Origin: Flectonema sp. DT1601
Taxonomy: Eukaryota > Euglenozoa > Diplonemea > Diplonemida > Diplonemidae
Length of the DNA stretch: 64,000 bases
NCBI GenBank assembly: GCA_964019425.1
Contig: OZ025859.1
Location: forward strand, 124,001 to 188,000
Direction: 5' to 3'
A program made the translations under genes and the position numbers. The notes beneath the pieces were generated by a model, which did no database searches, had not been told where the DNA came from, and worked only from the letters and a program-made list of their open reading frames with translations. Below, in pieces: positions 1-10,905 of this stretch (the stretch's first letter is position 1; each line of letters begins with the position of its first letter).

Positions 1-2765
1 GAAGCTCTTCATCGAGATCGTCAGCTTCGTGATTCCTCCCTTCCTTGGCTCGTGTTCCTTGATCGTCGCAGTTCCCACGCATCCCGCGTGGATGTGTCTC
101 GACATCAAGTCCACCGCGTACAGAATCACAGGAATTCCGCAGTAGATCATCAAACTCGGGTAATGGATCCACGCCATCACGTAAACCACGATGTACATCA
201 AGTGAGACAACACGAACACATTCCAGTAGTTACGTCTGATGTAAGGAAGCGCTCCCAAGCACACAATCGTCAAAGCACACCATGCGATGAAACCAGCCGC
301 AGGAGGTCCGTGAGGGTATCCAATCTCCCATCTGAACATTCTCTCAAACGACAACCTCGCCGCCTCGTTCGCGTTCTCCGGGTTGATGTAAGTCTGAGTC
401 GAGTACACAGGAGTTCCCTGACGGTAGTATCTCATGTGGTCCGCGAACATACCGATGAAATGGCACACAGTCAACACCCAAATCCATCCTCCGATTCTGC
501 GGTGGAAAGCCAACGCTCTCTCGAATGGAATTCCGATGCACCACAACAACACCGAGTGTCTCGAAACAGGGAACAGCTGCAACACCAAAAGACCAGCCAC
601 CACTCCTCCAATTCCACGGCTCGTCTTTCCAACCAAGTTGTTGATCGTCGCGTGGTTCCACACGTAGAAGAAGCACAACAAGCACCATCCAATGATCCAC
701 AAGTTCATCATCAAAGTCCCCCAGTAGAATCGGAGTTGCAGAGGAAGGTACTGGTCCACCATCTCAAGCATCGGAGACAGAGGTCCGTTCAGAGGCTTCT
801 GGTACTTGTTCTTCATCAGGAACCCAATCAATGCCATCAAGAACAACAAGATCACCCAGCACATGATCAGGTACGTGATCACGTCTCCGTTGTTACCACG
901 CCACTCGAAGTACACCATTCCTCCGAGGTTGTGCTTGTCTCCTCTGATCAATCGAGTCCACACGAAGTATGGCTGTTTGTATCCAATGCATCCGTCCTCA
1001 ATGCAACCCTGTCCGTCGATCACTCCTCTCTTCGGTTCCCATCTGGTTGGGGTTGATGGTGTTCCGTCTCCTCCATCAGCAGCTCCACCGTCAGCAGTGG
1101 TGGTACCATCAGCACCTCCATCAGCAGTGGTGGTACCATCAGCTCCACCATCAGCACCTCCGTCCGCCTGAAGCACATTTACAGCTCTGCTGTTCGTGTT
1201 CAAAGTCAACACAGCAGGGTTCCTCGTCACAGTCAGTCCTCCCACGGTAGTCGCCGACCACTGCTGTACCGACTGGGTCGCAGCCGCGTTCACCGAAGTC
1301 TTCGTCATCGAAGTGATCGTCACCTCGACCCTCATCGTCGCAGTTGCGAGGACAGAAGCTCTGGCACCGTCAGCGGCACCGTCAGCAGCACCATCAGCGG
1401 CAGCACCGTCAGCCGCACCGTCCGCAGCACCACCGTCAGCAGTTGCTGTTGGTGGTGCTGGAGCTGACGTGATTCCACGCTTGGTATCGATCTCAGCCTT
1501 CAACTTGCACTCGGTCAGTGTGTTGTCCGCTTGCACGTTGCAGATTCTAGTCACGTGGGTTCCGGTTTCGGTGATCGAGTTCGCCTTCGTGTATGTGTTA
1601 GTCCCGCCACCGTCAGCGCCATCAGCGCCACCATCTGCTCCACCATCAGCACCATCAGCACCGTCAGCGGCACCGTCAGCAGCACCATCAGCAACAGCAA
1701 CTGCACGGTGAGCGGTAGCTGCTACAGACCTGTTTTTGTGTTTTGTTTTGGTTTTTATTTTTGATTCCAAACCCCATCCATGGAAATATTCTTACTTGGC
1801 GATCAACAGAATTGAAATAAACAAAACAACAAAATAAATAATTTGAATAAAGATCCATACCTTGCCTTCACCTCAGCCTCAATTGCGGTCAAAGACGTGA
1901 GAAGCTCCGGAGAATTCCAGAACGTAGCGAGCTCAGTCGGGATCTGCACCTCCATAAACACGACTGAAGTTGGAGCTCCCTCAGCAGGGGCAGCGACAAC
2001 ACGAGGACGGCCTGCAGCGATGATCCTCCTCCCAGAGAACGTGATGGTTTGCCACTGACCGTCGATCACTGCCGCAGCACGCTCCGCTCCTTCGCGAGCA
2101 CCGGCAATCGATGTCGACTCGAAGTCAATTCTGACAACCAAATCACCAGCAGCAAGGGTGCTTGCGGCACGGCCATCACCATCAGCAGCAGCACCGTCAG
2201 CAGCACCTCCGTCAGCAGCACCTCCATCAGCTGTGGTCCCGTCAGCTCCTCCGTCAGCTGTTGTTGGGGTGGCGGCGGTGATTCCAGTGAGCGTCAAGAT
2301 TGCAGCTCTCTCGGTACAAATCAAAGGAACTGAACCAGAGTTGCAAAGCTGCATCACCTGAGTAGTTGTTGTCTTTGCAGCGGTTGTCGAGCCACCGTCA
2401 GCTCCACCATCAGCTCCACCATCAGCACCTCCGTCGGCGGCACCACCATCGGCGGTTGTGGTTCCGTCAGCGGTGGTCCCGTCGCCTCCGTCCTGCAACA
2501 CTTCAACACGACGTGTCGTTGGCTTTGACGCGTCACCGAACGCCTTTTCAACATCGGTGACCACATTCTTCATCAGATTAGTAGGGTCCGCTAGTACACT
2601 GGCGTAAGTGACATCCAATACCATCTGTACAGTCGCAGTGTACTTCTTTGCAGCAGCAGCAGTGCCGTCACCGTCATTGCTGCTGTACTCAACTTGAGCA
2701 ACTCCAGCGATGAAGAACCCGAACCAGAAGACTAAAAGGGCAATCCCAGTTAGTAGTTTCAACAT
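1..2765 (-). CDS. Copy 1: long ferric reductase/NADPH oxidase-like protein, 3' part outside window
   Basis: Two-exon gene reading leftward. Exon 1 is 2765-1861, the intron is 1860-1730 (131 bp, GTATGG...ACAG), and exon 2 runs from 1729 off the left edge. The 878 codons in view cover the signal peptide, the N-terminal modules and the membrane/haem domain. They stop near the K-S-F of the FAD-domain start, so the FAD and NADPH motifs lie outside. Linkers are of the Ala-rich kind (ADGGADGG, AADGAAADG). Loop residues are IGYK and YSTQ, with Ala in FIAWCAL, a combination shared with copy 9. The 5' flank matches that of copy 4 almost base for base. The start is the only Met before the hydrophobic leader and sits in ACAAAATG. 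No break is seen in the part present. The family assignment is strong; the acceptor (Fe3+ or O2) is unknown. Confidence 0.85.
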
Positions 2766-2833
2766 TTTGTTACTTTTTTATGTAGTTTGTATAAGGCCCG
2801 AAGAAATAGATTCTTTGGTTTTGTTGTAAAGAA

Positions 2834-2857
2834 AACTGATGGAAGGAAACATAATAA
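2834..2857 (-). promoter_or_regulatory. Conserved upstream block (GATGGAAGGAAAC on + strand), copy 1
   Basis: The block GATGGAAGGAAACATAATAA lies about 71-92 bases upstream of the ATG. The same block at the same distance is found before copies 2 (about 8570), 3 (14271), 4 (24361), 6 (33322), 8 (41465) and 9 (46338). It joins long and short genes whose other flanks differ. It is absent before copies 5, 7 and 10. It could be a promoter or 5' UTR element; the role is inferred only from conservation and spacing. Confidence 0.4.
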
Positions 2858-2975
2858 TTATAAAATATGCTTGCTGCGAGTTTTATTTTAGATCGTATGC
2901 GATGTCCTATTTATTTATTTTATTTATTTATTTAAATCAATGCTGTAAGCTTTAAATAATATGAGAGATAGATAA

Positions 2976-3006
2976 GCATGACCAATGCATTGCATGCTGT
3001 GCATCG
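2976..3006 (-). promoter_or_regulatory. TGCAT cluster with CCAAT, upstream of copy 1
   Basis: Three TGCAT words are packed into about 20 bases, next to a CCAAT on the plus strand (ATTGG reading toward the gene), about 210-240 bases before the ATG. The cluster is repeated before copies 2 (8689-8718), 3 (14389-14420) and 4 (24479-24510) but not before the short genes. It is a candidate upstream control site with no direct evidence of binding. Confidence 0.3.
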
Positions 3007-3410
3007 CTGCTACGAAGCAAAAGCAACGTAATTTGACTCAATCTTGTTATGGTTTTTTGATTATAAATTGTTGTTTTTTTAAATATAAAAAAAAGAATTG
3101 GCTTGAACTTCAACAATACAGAGAATAATTATATATCAACTGTGATTTTCTGTTAGTGCACGAAACCGTGAACCGACTTTAAACTGATAAAGCTAAAGGA
3201 GGTTTACGTGTGCTGTCCCCCAACATTCTTTTTCGTTCTTACAATACTTGTTAAATACTTTTGGAAGTTTTCAATCTTATTCCAGCTTGCCTCCCACGAT
3301 GTGATGCCGATGTCATGTTGTTTAAATCCTGTTTTATACAAAAAAAATCAAAAAAATATATGTCAAAACAGAGAATTCAACAATATAATTAAAAAAATCT
3401 GATGAGAGGT

Positions 3411-3444
<34 letters not shown>

Positions 3445-3957
3445 CAATCTTCGATACTTTGGATCTTTGCATCGGATTTAAATGACATTTTTACAAAGGT
3501 CAGGTTTGTAAAAATGTCATTTAAAAGGAAAAAAAAAAAAAAAAAAAAAAATCATTCGACAAAACCTAACATTCAAGTCTACTGTAACTGCGTTTTATTC
3601 ACAAACACAGTATGTGTCGCTGACTTTATTCAAGTATTCATCAATGAAAAAAAAAAAAAAAACAACAACCAAAGAACACGCTTGAAAAGAATTCCAATCG
3701 CATATCGCTAAAAAAAAAACAATTTTGACAAACATAAAACAAAACACAAAAAAATCATTATAAAAAAACAATGTGATTGATGTTTTTGCTTTGCTCCCTA
3801 AAAAAACCCTTCAACTGTTAACAAGTCAATGAAGATGGGTAATTTTCTGTTCTGCCAATATTCTTTTATATATGCATGCGATAATAGTTAAATGAAAAAA
3901 ATAAAAACAGGAGCTAAGAGGCATCCTTAATTCAGATTCAAAAAAAAAATATATATA

Positions 3958-4016
3958 TCAGTCATTCCTTTTTTTTGCGAACAAATTTTTTGTTCGCAAA
4001 AAAAAGGAATGACTGA
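3958..4016. repeat. Bare TIR palindrome of a short DNA transposon (59 bp)
   Basis: A perfect inverted repeat with 28-base arms starting TCAGTCATTCC and 3 bases between them. The arms equal the ends of the 778-847 bp elements at 9653 and 19635, so this is that element with its interior gone. It lies in an AT run consistent with a TA or TATA target duplication. The matching place in spacer 4 (about 26228-26245) has no insert. Confidence 0.8.
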
Positions 4017-5146
4017 TATATCGCTCCTAAACAGAACAAATTGCTTTAGGAAATCAAAACAAAAATAGTTACTTAAATTACACAAAAACGGTTTATCTTA
4101 TATTGGATATTAAAAATTTCAGAAAAAAAAGAAAAAAAAAACTTTTTTTTTTTTTTTTTTTTTTAATTTCACTTTCCAAATGTTATATTCCTTTAGAACA
4201 TCTCAAACCGGATTTAAAAAAATAAGTAAACCAAAAGAAAAAAAAGAAATCGAGAGGGAAAAAATATACTATTCTTAATAATTTGAGTTGTGAGCCCCGT
4301 GAAAAAGAATTCCTTAAATACAAAAAACATAATTTATTTCCATTTCACGATTTTAAAAAAAAGAGCTACATACAAACCAAAAAAAAAAAAACTCCGATTT
4401 AAATAAGTAAAAACATATCCTTTCTCTTCACAACTACAAGATGTCGAGTTCTATAAAAAACTTTTCAGTCATTACAAGACACCAGTACCGAAAGAATGGA
4501 TATACAAAATTTACATTAATTTAAAAGTTTACATACGGAGGACAGTGAATAAATTGGTATCAAACAATAAAGGCATAAAGTGCCATAAATAATTAGAAAT
4601 GTTTAATATAATTCAAATCAGCTTACAACTTGAGATAGAATTTCATTCCGCAGTGTTCGGTCAGTAAGCAGGCGTAAAGACAAATCTTGCGCAAAAAATA
4701 TACAAAATTTAGAGTTAGAAATAATTCATTAAGTCGCTGAATTACTAACCTGATTTACAGGTTAGATGAGTTTCAATTTGGTAATCATTTTTTATATTTC
4801 AAAAAAAATAGTTACTTCCTGAAACACATCACGGTAATCCATAAAATAGGAGAGGAATATCAAAAAGCGGACAAAATGTCGGCCCCACAATCAAACAAAA
4901 TGGTTTTTTGATTGATCTTTTTCTTCGTTCATTTCGTTCATTTATATTTATCGTCACACCACACTCATCTTAATTAGAAATAATAAATTGGCAAACACAA
5001 TAACCAACAGATGGGAATGTATTCGTTCTCCAATCATGATTTTTATAACAGACAGAGTGTGTGGTAATGATATCTCATTCATTTCAATTTGTTACAAGAA
5101 GACAGTCACACAAATATGAATGAGATAAGAATTTCACACCTTCGCT

Positions 5147-8100
5147 CTAGAACTCGAACACCTCAGCGTGGAAGTCAAATCCCTTGGCGTAAGCAGCCTC
5201 TTCGACCGCACGCACCATAGGAGCAGGTCCACAGGCGAACACCGCGGTCTTGGAACCGCATCCATCGAAGATGCCCGCGTAGTCTGGTCTTCCGGACAAC
5301 ACAGGAAGTGAGTACGTTGGATCCTCGCTGTCCGGAAGCATCACGTCCACGAACTTCGCAGCGTCGTCCGCAGTGTTGTGGAGGGTCAGGGTCACGCTGT
5401 CGTCGGCCTTCGCGTGGCAGTTTGCCAATTCCGGTCCGAAACACTCGAACGCATCCGCTCCACGTCCCGACCACACCAACTCCACCTGCACCGCACCGTC
5501 CGGAGTCGTCTTCCTGCGAACAGCCTTCTCCAGAAGCGACAACGCAGGGGTGATTCCGACTCCTCCCGTGCACATCACAATCTTGTCGTATCCCACCAGC
5601 TTCGACAACCTCGGCAGAGCTGAGTTTCCGAACGGACCCTGCACAACGATCTTCTCTCCCGACAAGTCCTTGTTCGCCACAGCCGCAGTCCAGCTGTCTG
5701 GCCCGTTCGCCTTCATGTGGATGCTGAAAGTCGTCATTCCGTTCTTCGTCGCTCCCCTGCTGCTGATCGAGAACGGATGCCACTCCAGGCTGCTGATCGA
5801 TGGGATCTTCACCAGAACGTACTGCGTAGGCTCAAACGAGAAGCTCTTCATCGAGATCGTCAGCTTCGTGATTCCTCCCTTCCTTGGCTCGTGTTCCTTG
5901 ATCGTCGCAGTTCCCACGCATCCCGCGTGGATGTGTCTCGACATCAAGTCCACCGCGTACAGAATCACAGGAATTCCGCAGTAGATCATCAAACTCGGGT
6001 AATGGATCCACGCCATCACGTAAACCACGATGTACATCAAGTGAGACAACACGAACACATTCCAGTAGTTGCGTCTGATGTAAGGAAGCGCTCCCAAGCA
6101 CACAATCGTCAAAGCACACCATGCGATGAAACCAGCCGCAGGAGGTCCGTGAGGGTATCCAATCTCCCATCTGAACATTCTCTCAAACGACAACCTCGCC
6201 GCCTCGTTCGCGTTCTCCGGGTTGATGTAAGTCTGAGTCCTGTACACAGGAGTTCCCTGACGGTAGTATCTCATGTGGTCCGCGAACATACCGATGAAAT
6301 GGCACACCGTCAACACCCAAATCCATCCTCCGATTCTACGATGGAAAGCCAACGCTCTCTCGAATGGAATTCCGATGCACCACAACAACACCGAGTGTCT
6401 CGAAACAGGGAACAGCTGCAACACCAAAAGACCAGCCACCACTCCTCCAATTCCACGGCTCGTCTTTCCAACCAAGTTGTTGATCGTCGCGTGGTTCCAC
6501 ACGTAGAAGAAGCACAACAAGCACCATCCAATGATCCACAAGTTCATCATCAAAGTCCCCCAGTAGAATCGGAGTTGCAGAGGAAGGTACTGGTCCACCA
6601 TCTCGAGCATCGGAGACAGAGGTCCGTTCAGAGGCTTCTGGTACTTGTTCTTCATCAGGAACCCAATCAATGCCATCAAGAACAACAAGATCACCCAGCA
6701 CATGATCAGGTACGTGATCACGTCTCCGTTGTTACCACGCCACTCGAAGTACACCATTCCTCCGAGGTTGTGCTTGTCTCCTCTGATCAATCGAGTCCAC
6801 ACGAAGTATGGCTGTCTGTATCCAGTGCATCCGTCCTCAATGCAACCCTGTCCGTCGATCACTCCTCTCTTCGGTTCCCATCTGGTTGGGGTTGATGGTG
6901 TTCCGTCTCCTCCATCAGCAGTTCCACCGTCAGCAGTGGTGGTACCATCAGTACCTCCATCAGCAGTGGTGGTACCATCAGTACCTCCGTCCGCCTGAAG
7001 CACATTTACAGCTCTGCTGTTCGTGTTCAAAGTCAACACAGCAGGGTTCCTCGTCACAGTCAGCCCTCCCACGGTAGTCGCCGACCACTGCTGCACCGAC
7101 TGGGTCGCAGCCGCGTTCACCGAAGTCTTCGTCATCGAAGTGATCGTCACCTCGACCCTCATCGTCGCAGTTGCGAGGACAGAAGCTCTGGCACCGTCAG
7201 CATCACCACCTGTGCCACCGTCGGTATCACCACCGTCGGTATCACCACCGTCACCAGTTGTTGTTGTTGGTGCTGGTGCTGGAGTGATTCCACGCTTGGT
7301 ATCGATCTCAGCCTTCAACTTGCACTCGGTCAGTGTGTTGTCCGCCTGCACGTTGCAGATTCTAGTCACGTGGGTTCCGGTTTCGGTGATCGAGTTCGCC
7401 TTCGTGTATTTGTTAGTCCCGCCACCGTCAGCGCCACCATCTGCTCCATCAGCACCATCAGCGGTACCGTCAGCACCATCAGCAACAGCAACTGCACGGT
7501 GAGCGGTAGCTGCTACAGACCTGTTTTTGTGTTTTATTTGGTTTTTTTGTTTTTGATTCCAAACCCCATCCATGGAAACATGCTTACTTGGCGATCAACA
7601 GAATTGAAATAAACAAAACAACAAAATAAATAATTTGAATAAAGATCCATACCTTGCCTTCACCTCAGCCTCAATTGCGGTCAAAGACGTGAGAAGCTGT
7701 GGAGAATTCCAGAACGTAGCGAGCTCAGTTGGGATCTGCACCTCCATAAACACGACCGAAGTTGGAGCTCCCTCAGCAGGGGCAGCGACAACACGAGGAC
7801 GGCCTGCAGCGATGATCCTCCTCCCAGAGAACGTGATGGTTTGCCATTGCCCGTCGATCACTGCCGCAGCACGTTCCGCTCCTTCGCGAGCACCGGCAAC
7901 CGATGTCGACTCGAAGTCAATTCTGACAACCAAATCACCAGCAGCAAGGGTGCTTGCGGCACGGCCATCACCATCAGTACCGTCAGTTCCTCCGTCAGCT
8001 GTGGTTGTTGGGGCGGCTGTGGTTGTGGTGGTGATTCCAGTGAGCGTCAAGATTGCAGCTCTCTCGGTACAAATCAAAGGAACTGAACCAGAGTTGCAAA

Positions 8101-8497
8101 GCTGCATCACCTGAGTAGTTGTTGTCTTTGCAGCGGTTGTCGTGCCACCGTCTCCACCGTCTCCACCGTCGGCGGTACCACCATCGGCGGTTGTGGTTCC
8201 GTCAGCGGTGGTCCCGTCGCCTCCGTCCTGCAACACTTCAACACGACGTGTCGTTGGCTTTGACGCGTCACCGAACGCCTTTTCAACATCGGTGACCACA
8301 TTCTTCATCAGATTAGTAGGGTCCGCTAGTACACTGGCGTAAGTGACATCCAATACCATCTGTACAGTCGCAGTGTACTTCTTCGTAGCAGCAGTGCCGT
8401 CACCGTCATTGCTGCTGTACTCAACTTGAGCAACTCCAGCGATGAAGAACCCGAACCAGAATACTAAAAGGGCAATCCCAGTTAGTAGTTTCAACAT
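5147..8497 (-). CDS. Copy 2: long ferric reductase/NADPH oxidase-like protein (1072 aa)
   Basis: Exon 1 is 8497-7653, the intron 7652-7521 (132 bp, GTATGG...ACAG), exon 2 7520-5147, and the stop TAG. Joining at AG|G keeps frame. Residues 1-25 are a signal peptide or anchor (MLKLLTGIALLVFWF...). About 41-457 is an extracellular region of beta-alpha-beta and Cys-pair modules (CN...C) linked by DGG/TTTADGG runs. About 549-800 is the ferric reductase membrane domain, with haem pairs H-x13-H (about 675/689) and H-x12-H (about 775/788). HPFSIS near 863 binds FAD; GGVGITP near 934 and CGPAPM near 1045 bind NADPH; the chain ends in Phe as in NOX enzymes. It should move electrons from cytosolic NADPH across the membrane to Fe3+ or O2. 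There is no EF-hand. Linkers are Thr-rich; loop residues are TGYR, YRTQ and FIAW. Confidence 0.9.
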
Positions 8498-10905
8498 TTT
8501 GTTACTTTTTTATAAAGCGTGTGGATATGACCTGATGTAATAGATTCTTTGGTTTTGTTGTTAAGAAAACTGATGGAAGGAAACATAATAATAATAAAAT
8601 ACGTTTGCTGCGAGTTTTATTTTGGATCGTATGCGATGTCCTATTTAAATCAATGCTGTAAGCTTTAAATAATAGGAGAGATAGATAAGCATGACCAATG
8701 CATTGCATGCTGTGCATCGCTGCTACGAAGCAAAAGCAACGTAATTTGACTCAATCTTGTTATGGTTGTTTGATTATAAATTGTTGTTTTTTTAAATATA
8801 AAAAAAAGAATTGGCTTGAACTTCAACAATACAGAGAATAATTATATATCAACTGTGATTTTCTGTTTGTGCACGAAACCGTGAACCGACTTTAAACTGA
8901 TAAAGCTAAAGGAGGTTCACGTGTGCTGTCCCCCAACATTCTTTTTCGTTCTTACAATACTTGTTAAATACTTTTGGAAGTTTCAATCTTATTCCTGCTT
9001 GCCTCCCACGATGTGATGCCGATGTCATGTTGTTTAAATCCTGTTTTATACAAAAAGAAAAAGAATGCAGTGATTTTTTTTTTTTTTTTTTAAAAAATCA
9101 AAAAATATATGTCAAAACAGAGAATTCAACAATATTTTATAATTAATAAAATCTGATGAGAGGTATTTTTTTTTTTTTTTTAAATCAATCTTCGATTTTT
9201 ACAAAGGTCATTTAAATGAAATAAAAAAAAAAAAAAAAAAATCATTCGACAAAACCTAACATTCAAGTCTACTGTAACTGCGTTTTATTCACAAACACAG
9301 TATGTGTCGCTGACTTTATTCAAGTATTCATCAATGAAAAAAAAAAAAAAAAAAAGAACAACCAAAGAACACGCTTGAAAAGAATTCCAATCGCATATCG
9401 CTAAAAAAAAAAACAATTTTGACAAACATAAAACAAAACACAAAAAAATCATTATAAAAAAACAATGTGATTGATGTTTTTGCTTTGCTCCCTAAAAAAA
9501 CCCTTCAACTGTTAACAAGTCAATGAAGATGGTTAATTTTCTGTTCTGCCAATATTCTTTTATATATGCATGCGATAATAGTTAAATGAAAAAAATAAAA
9601 AACAGGAGCTAAGAGGCATCCTTAATTCAGATTCAAAAAATAAAAATATATATCAGTCATTCCTTTTTTTTTGCGAACAAATTCTGGACACTGAAAAAAA
9701 TTTTCAAAAAAAAATAGTAAAAATTTCGATCGAAGCGGCATTTTAATGCGCTGCATCGTTGGGTTCATTTCCGTCCGAAATCGGGAGGTTGGCATCACAT
9801 ACTTGTCTCCCGAATTGAGAAAAGAGATTTTGTGGTTTACTAAATCAGCTCAGCCGCGGACAAGTACCAAAACTAAAATTAATCGAAGGGTCTTATTTTA
9901 CACTGCTGGCCCAGCGGGATCCAGAGAAAAAACAATCGAGCAAAAATATATTAAAGAGTACTAAGCATGTGCCGGTGAGACAGATTGTTACTACCTGTCT
10001 TTTTGGACCTACTTTGATACTTAATGAAAACACTTTCTTTATATAGATGCAACATTTTCCTTACATAATTGCTACTAGGGTTGATTAGTTAGCAAAAAGG
10101 TGCATATCTCTTGAGTGCGGGAGAAGGAAAAAAAAATAGTAAAAAGAAATAATTAGGGGTGTTTTTTACTCAGATTTTCTCGATCTTTCCATTCCAGGTC
10201 TGTGATTAATATTTATCATTGAGTAGTAGCAAGGAAATCTTGCAAAGAGACGTTTATCTCTTTTTAGCAGCACTTACCATGTTTAAAAGTATATCCCTAT
10301 GCCTAATTTTACAGATCGCACCCTCCCCGATTCCAAAAAATAAAAAATCGAGCAAAAGCAACATATCGTTTAAACTTGCTCAGGCGGTGAGAAAATGGTG
10401 TTTTTGTTCGCAAAAAAAAGGAATGACCGATATTTCGCTCCTAAACAGATCAAATTGCTTTAGGAAATCAAAACAAAAATAGTTACTTAAATTACACAAA
10501 AACGGTTTATCTTATATTGGATATTAAAAATTTCAAAAAAAAAAAAAAAAAAACTGTTTATTTTTTTTTTTTTTTTTTAATTTCACTTTCCAAATGTTAT
10601 ATTCCTTTAGAACATCTCAAACCGGATTTAAAAAAATAAGTAAACCAAAAGAAAAAAAAGAAATCGAGAGGAAAAAACTATACTATTCTTAATAATTTGA
10701 GTTGTGAGCCCCGTGAAAAAGAATTCCTTAAATACAAAAAACATAATTTATTTCCATTTCACGATTTTAAAAAAAAGAGCTACACACGGAGGACAGTGAA
10801 TAAATTGGTATCAAACAATAAAGGCATAAAGTGCCAAAAAAAATTAGAAATGTTAAATATAATTCAAATCAGCTAACAACTTGAGATAGAAAGAGTGTGG
10901 CATAC
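8498..10905. other. Spacer 2 (between copies 2 and 3)
   Basis: Homologous to spacer 1 along most of its length, with the same homopolymer runs and the same TGCAT cluster and GATGGAAGG block near copy 2. The interior of the TIR element is present here (9653-10430). It lacks the roughly 175-base stretch seen at 4365-4540. The promoter-proximal bases (8513-8545) resemble copies 5 and 7 (GTGTGGATATGACCTGATG), while the following part resembles copies 1, 3 and 4, so the flank is itself mosaic. Confidence 0.65.
9653..10430 (+). mobile_element. Short TIR DNA transposon, 778 bp (family of 17093, 17880, 19635)
   Basis: It starts TCAGTCATTCC and ends GGAATGACCGA, with about 28-base terminal inverted repeats that include GCGAACAAA, and sits in TA-rich DNA. 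Two short open stretches (about 9746-9964 and 10219-10482) are shared with sister copies but match no transposase I recognise, so it is best read as a non-autonomous element. It lies at the same position in the spacer as 3958-4016 and 19635-20481. Near 10025-10050 the middle shows its own internal deletion relative to the sister copies. Confidence 0.75.

Larger units (their letters stand above)
2766..5146. other. Spacer 1 (upstream of copy 1, downstream of copy 2)
   Basis: AT-rich, with no convincing gene. It holds the putative promoter of copy 1 on its left side, long homopolymer runs (T near 3413-3441, A near 3529-3551, T near 4143-4164), a bare palindrome of a TIR element (3958-4016), and a stretch (about 4365-4540) that recurs in spacer 4 but is missing from spacers 2 and 3. 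The last 75 bases match the 3' flank of copy 8 (39456-39530) rather than its own neighbours. Confidence 0.7.

Noticed and set aside
1060-1720. Dense short repeats that at first look like a CRISPR or satellite array
   Set aside because: They translate in frame as Asp-Gly-Gly-Ala/Thr linkers between folded modules, with no spacer structure.
5175-5783. Minus-strand 202-codon frame overlapping the end of copy 2, repeated in most copies
   Set aside because: It is an out-of-frame shadow of the FAD/NADPH domain; conservation is explained by the sense protein.
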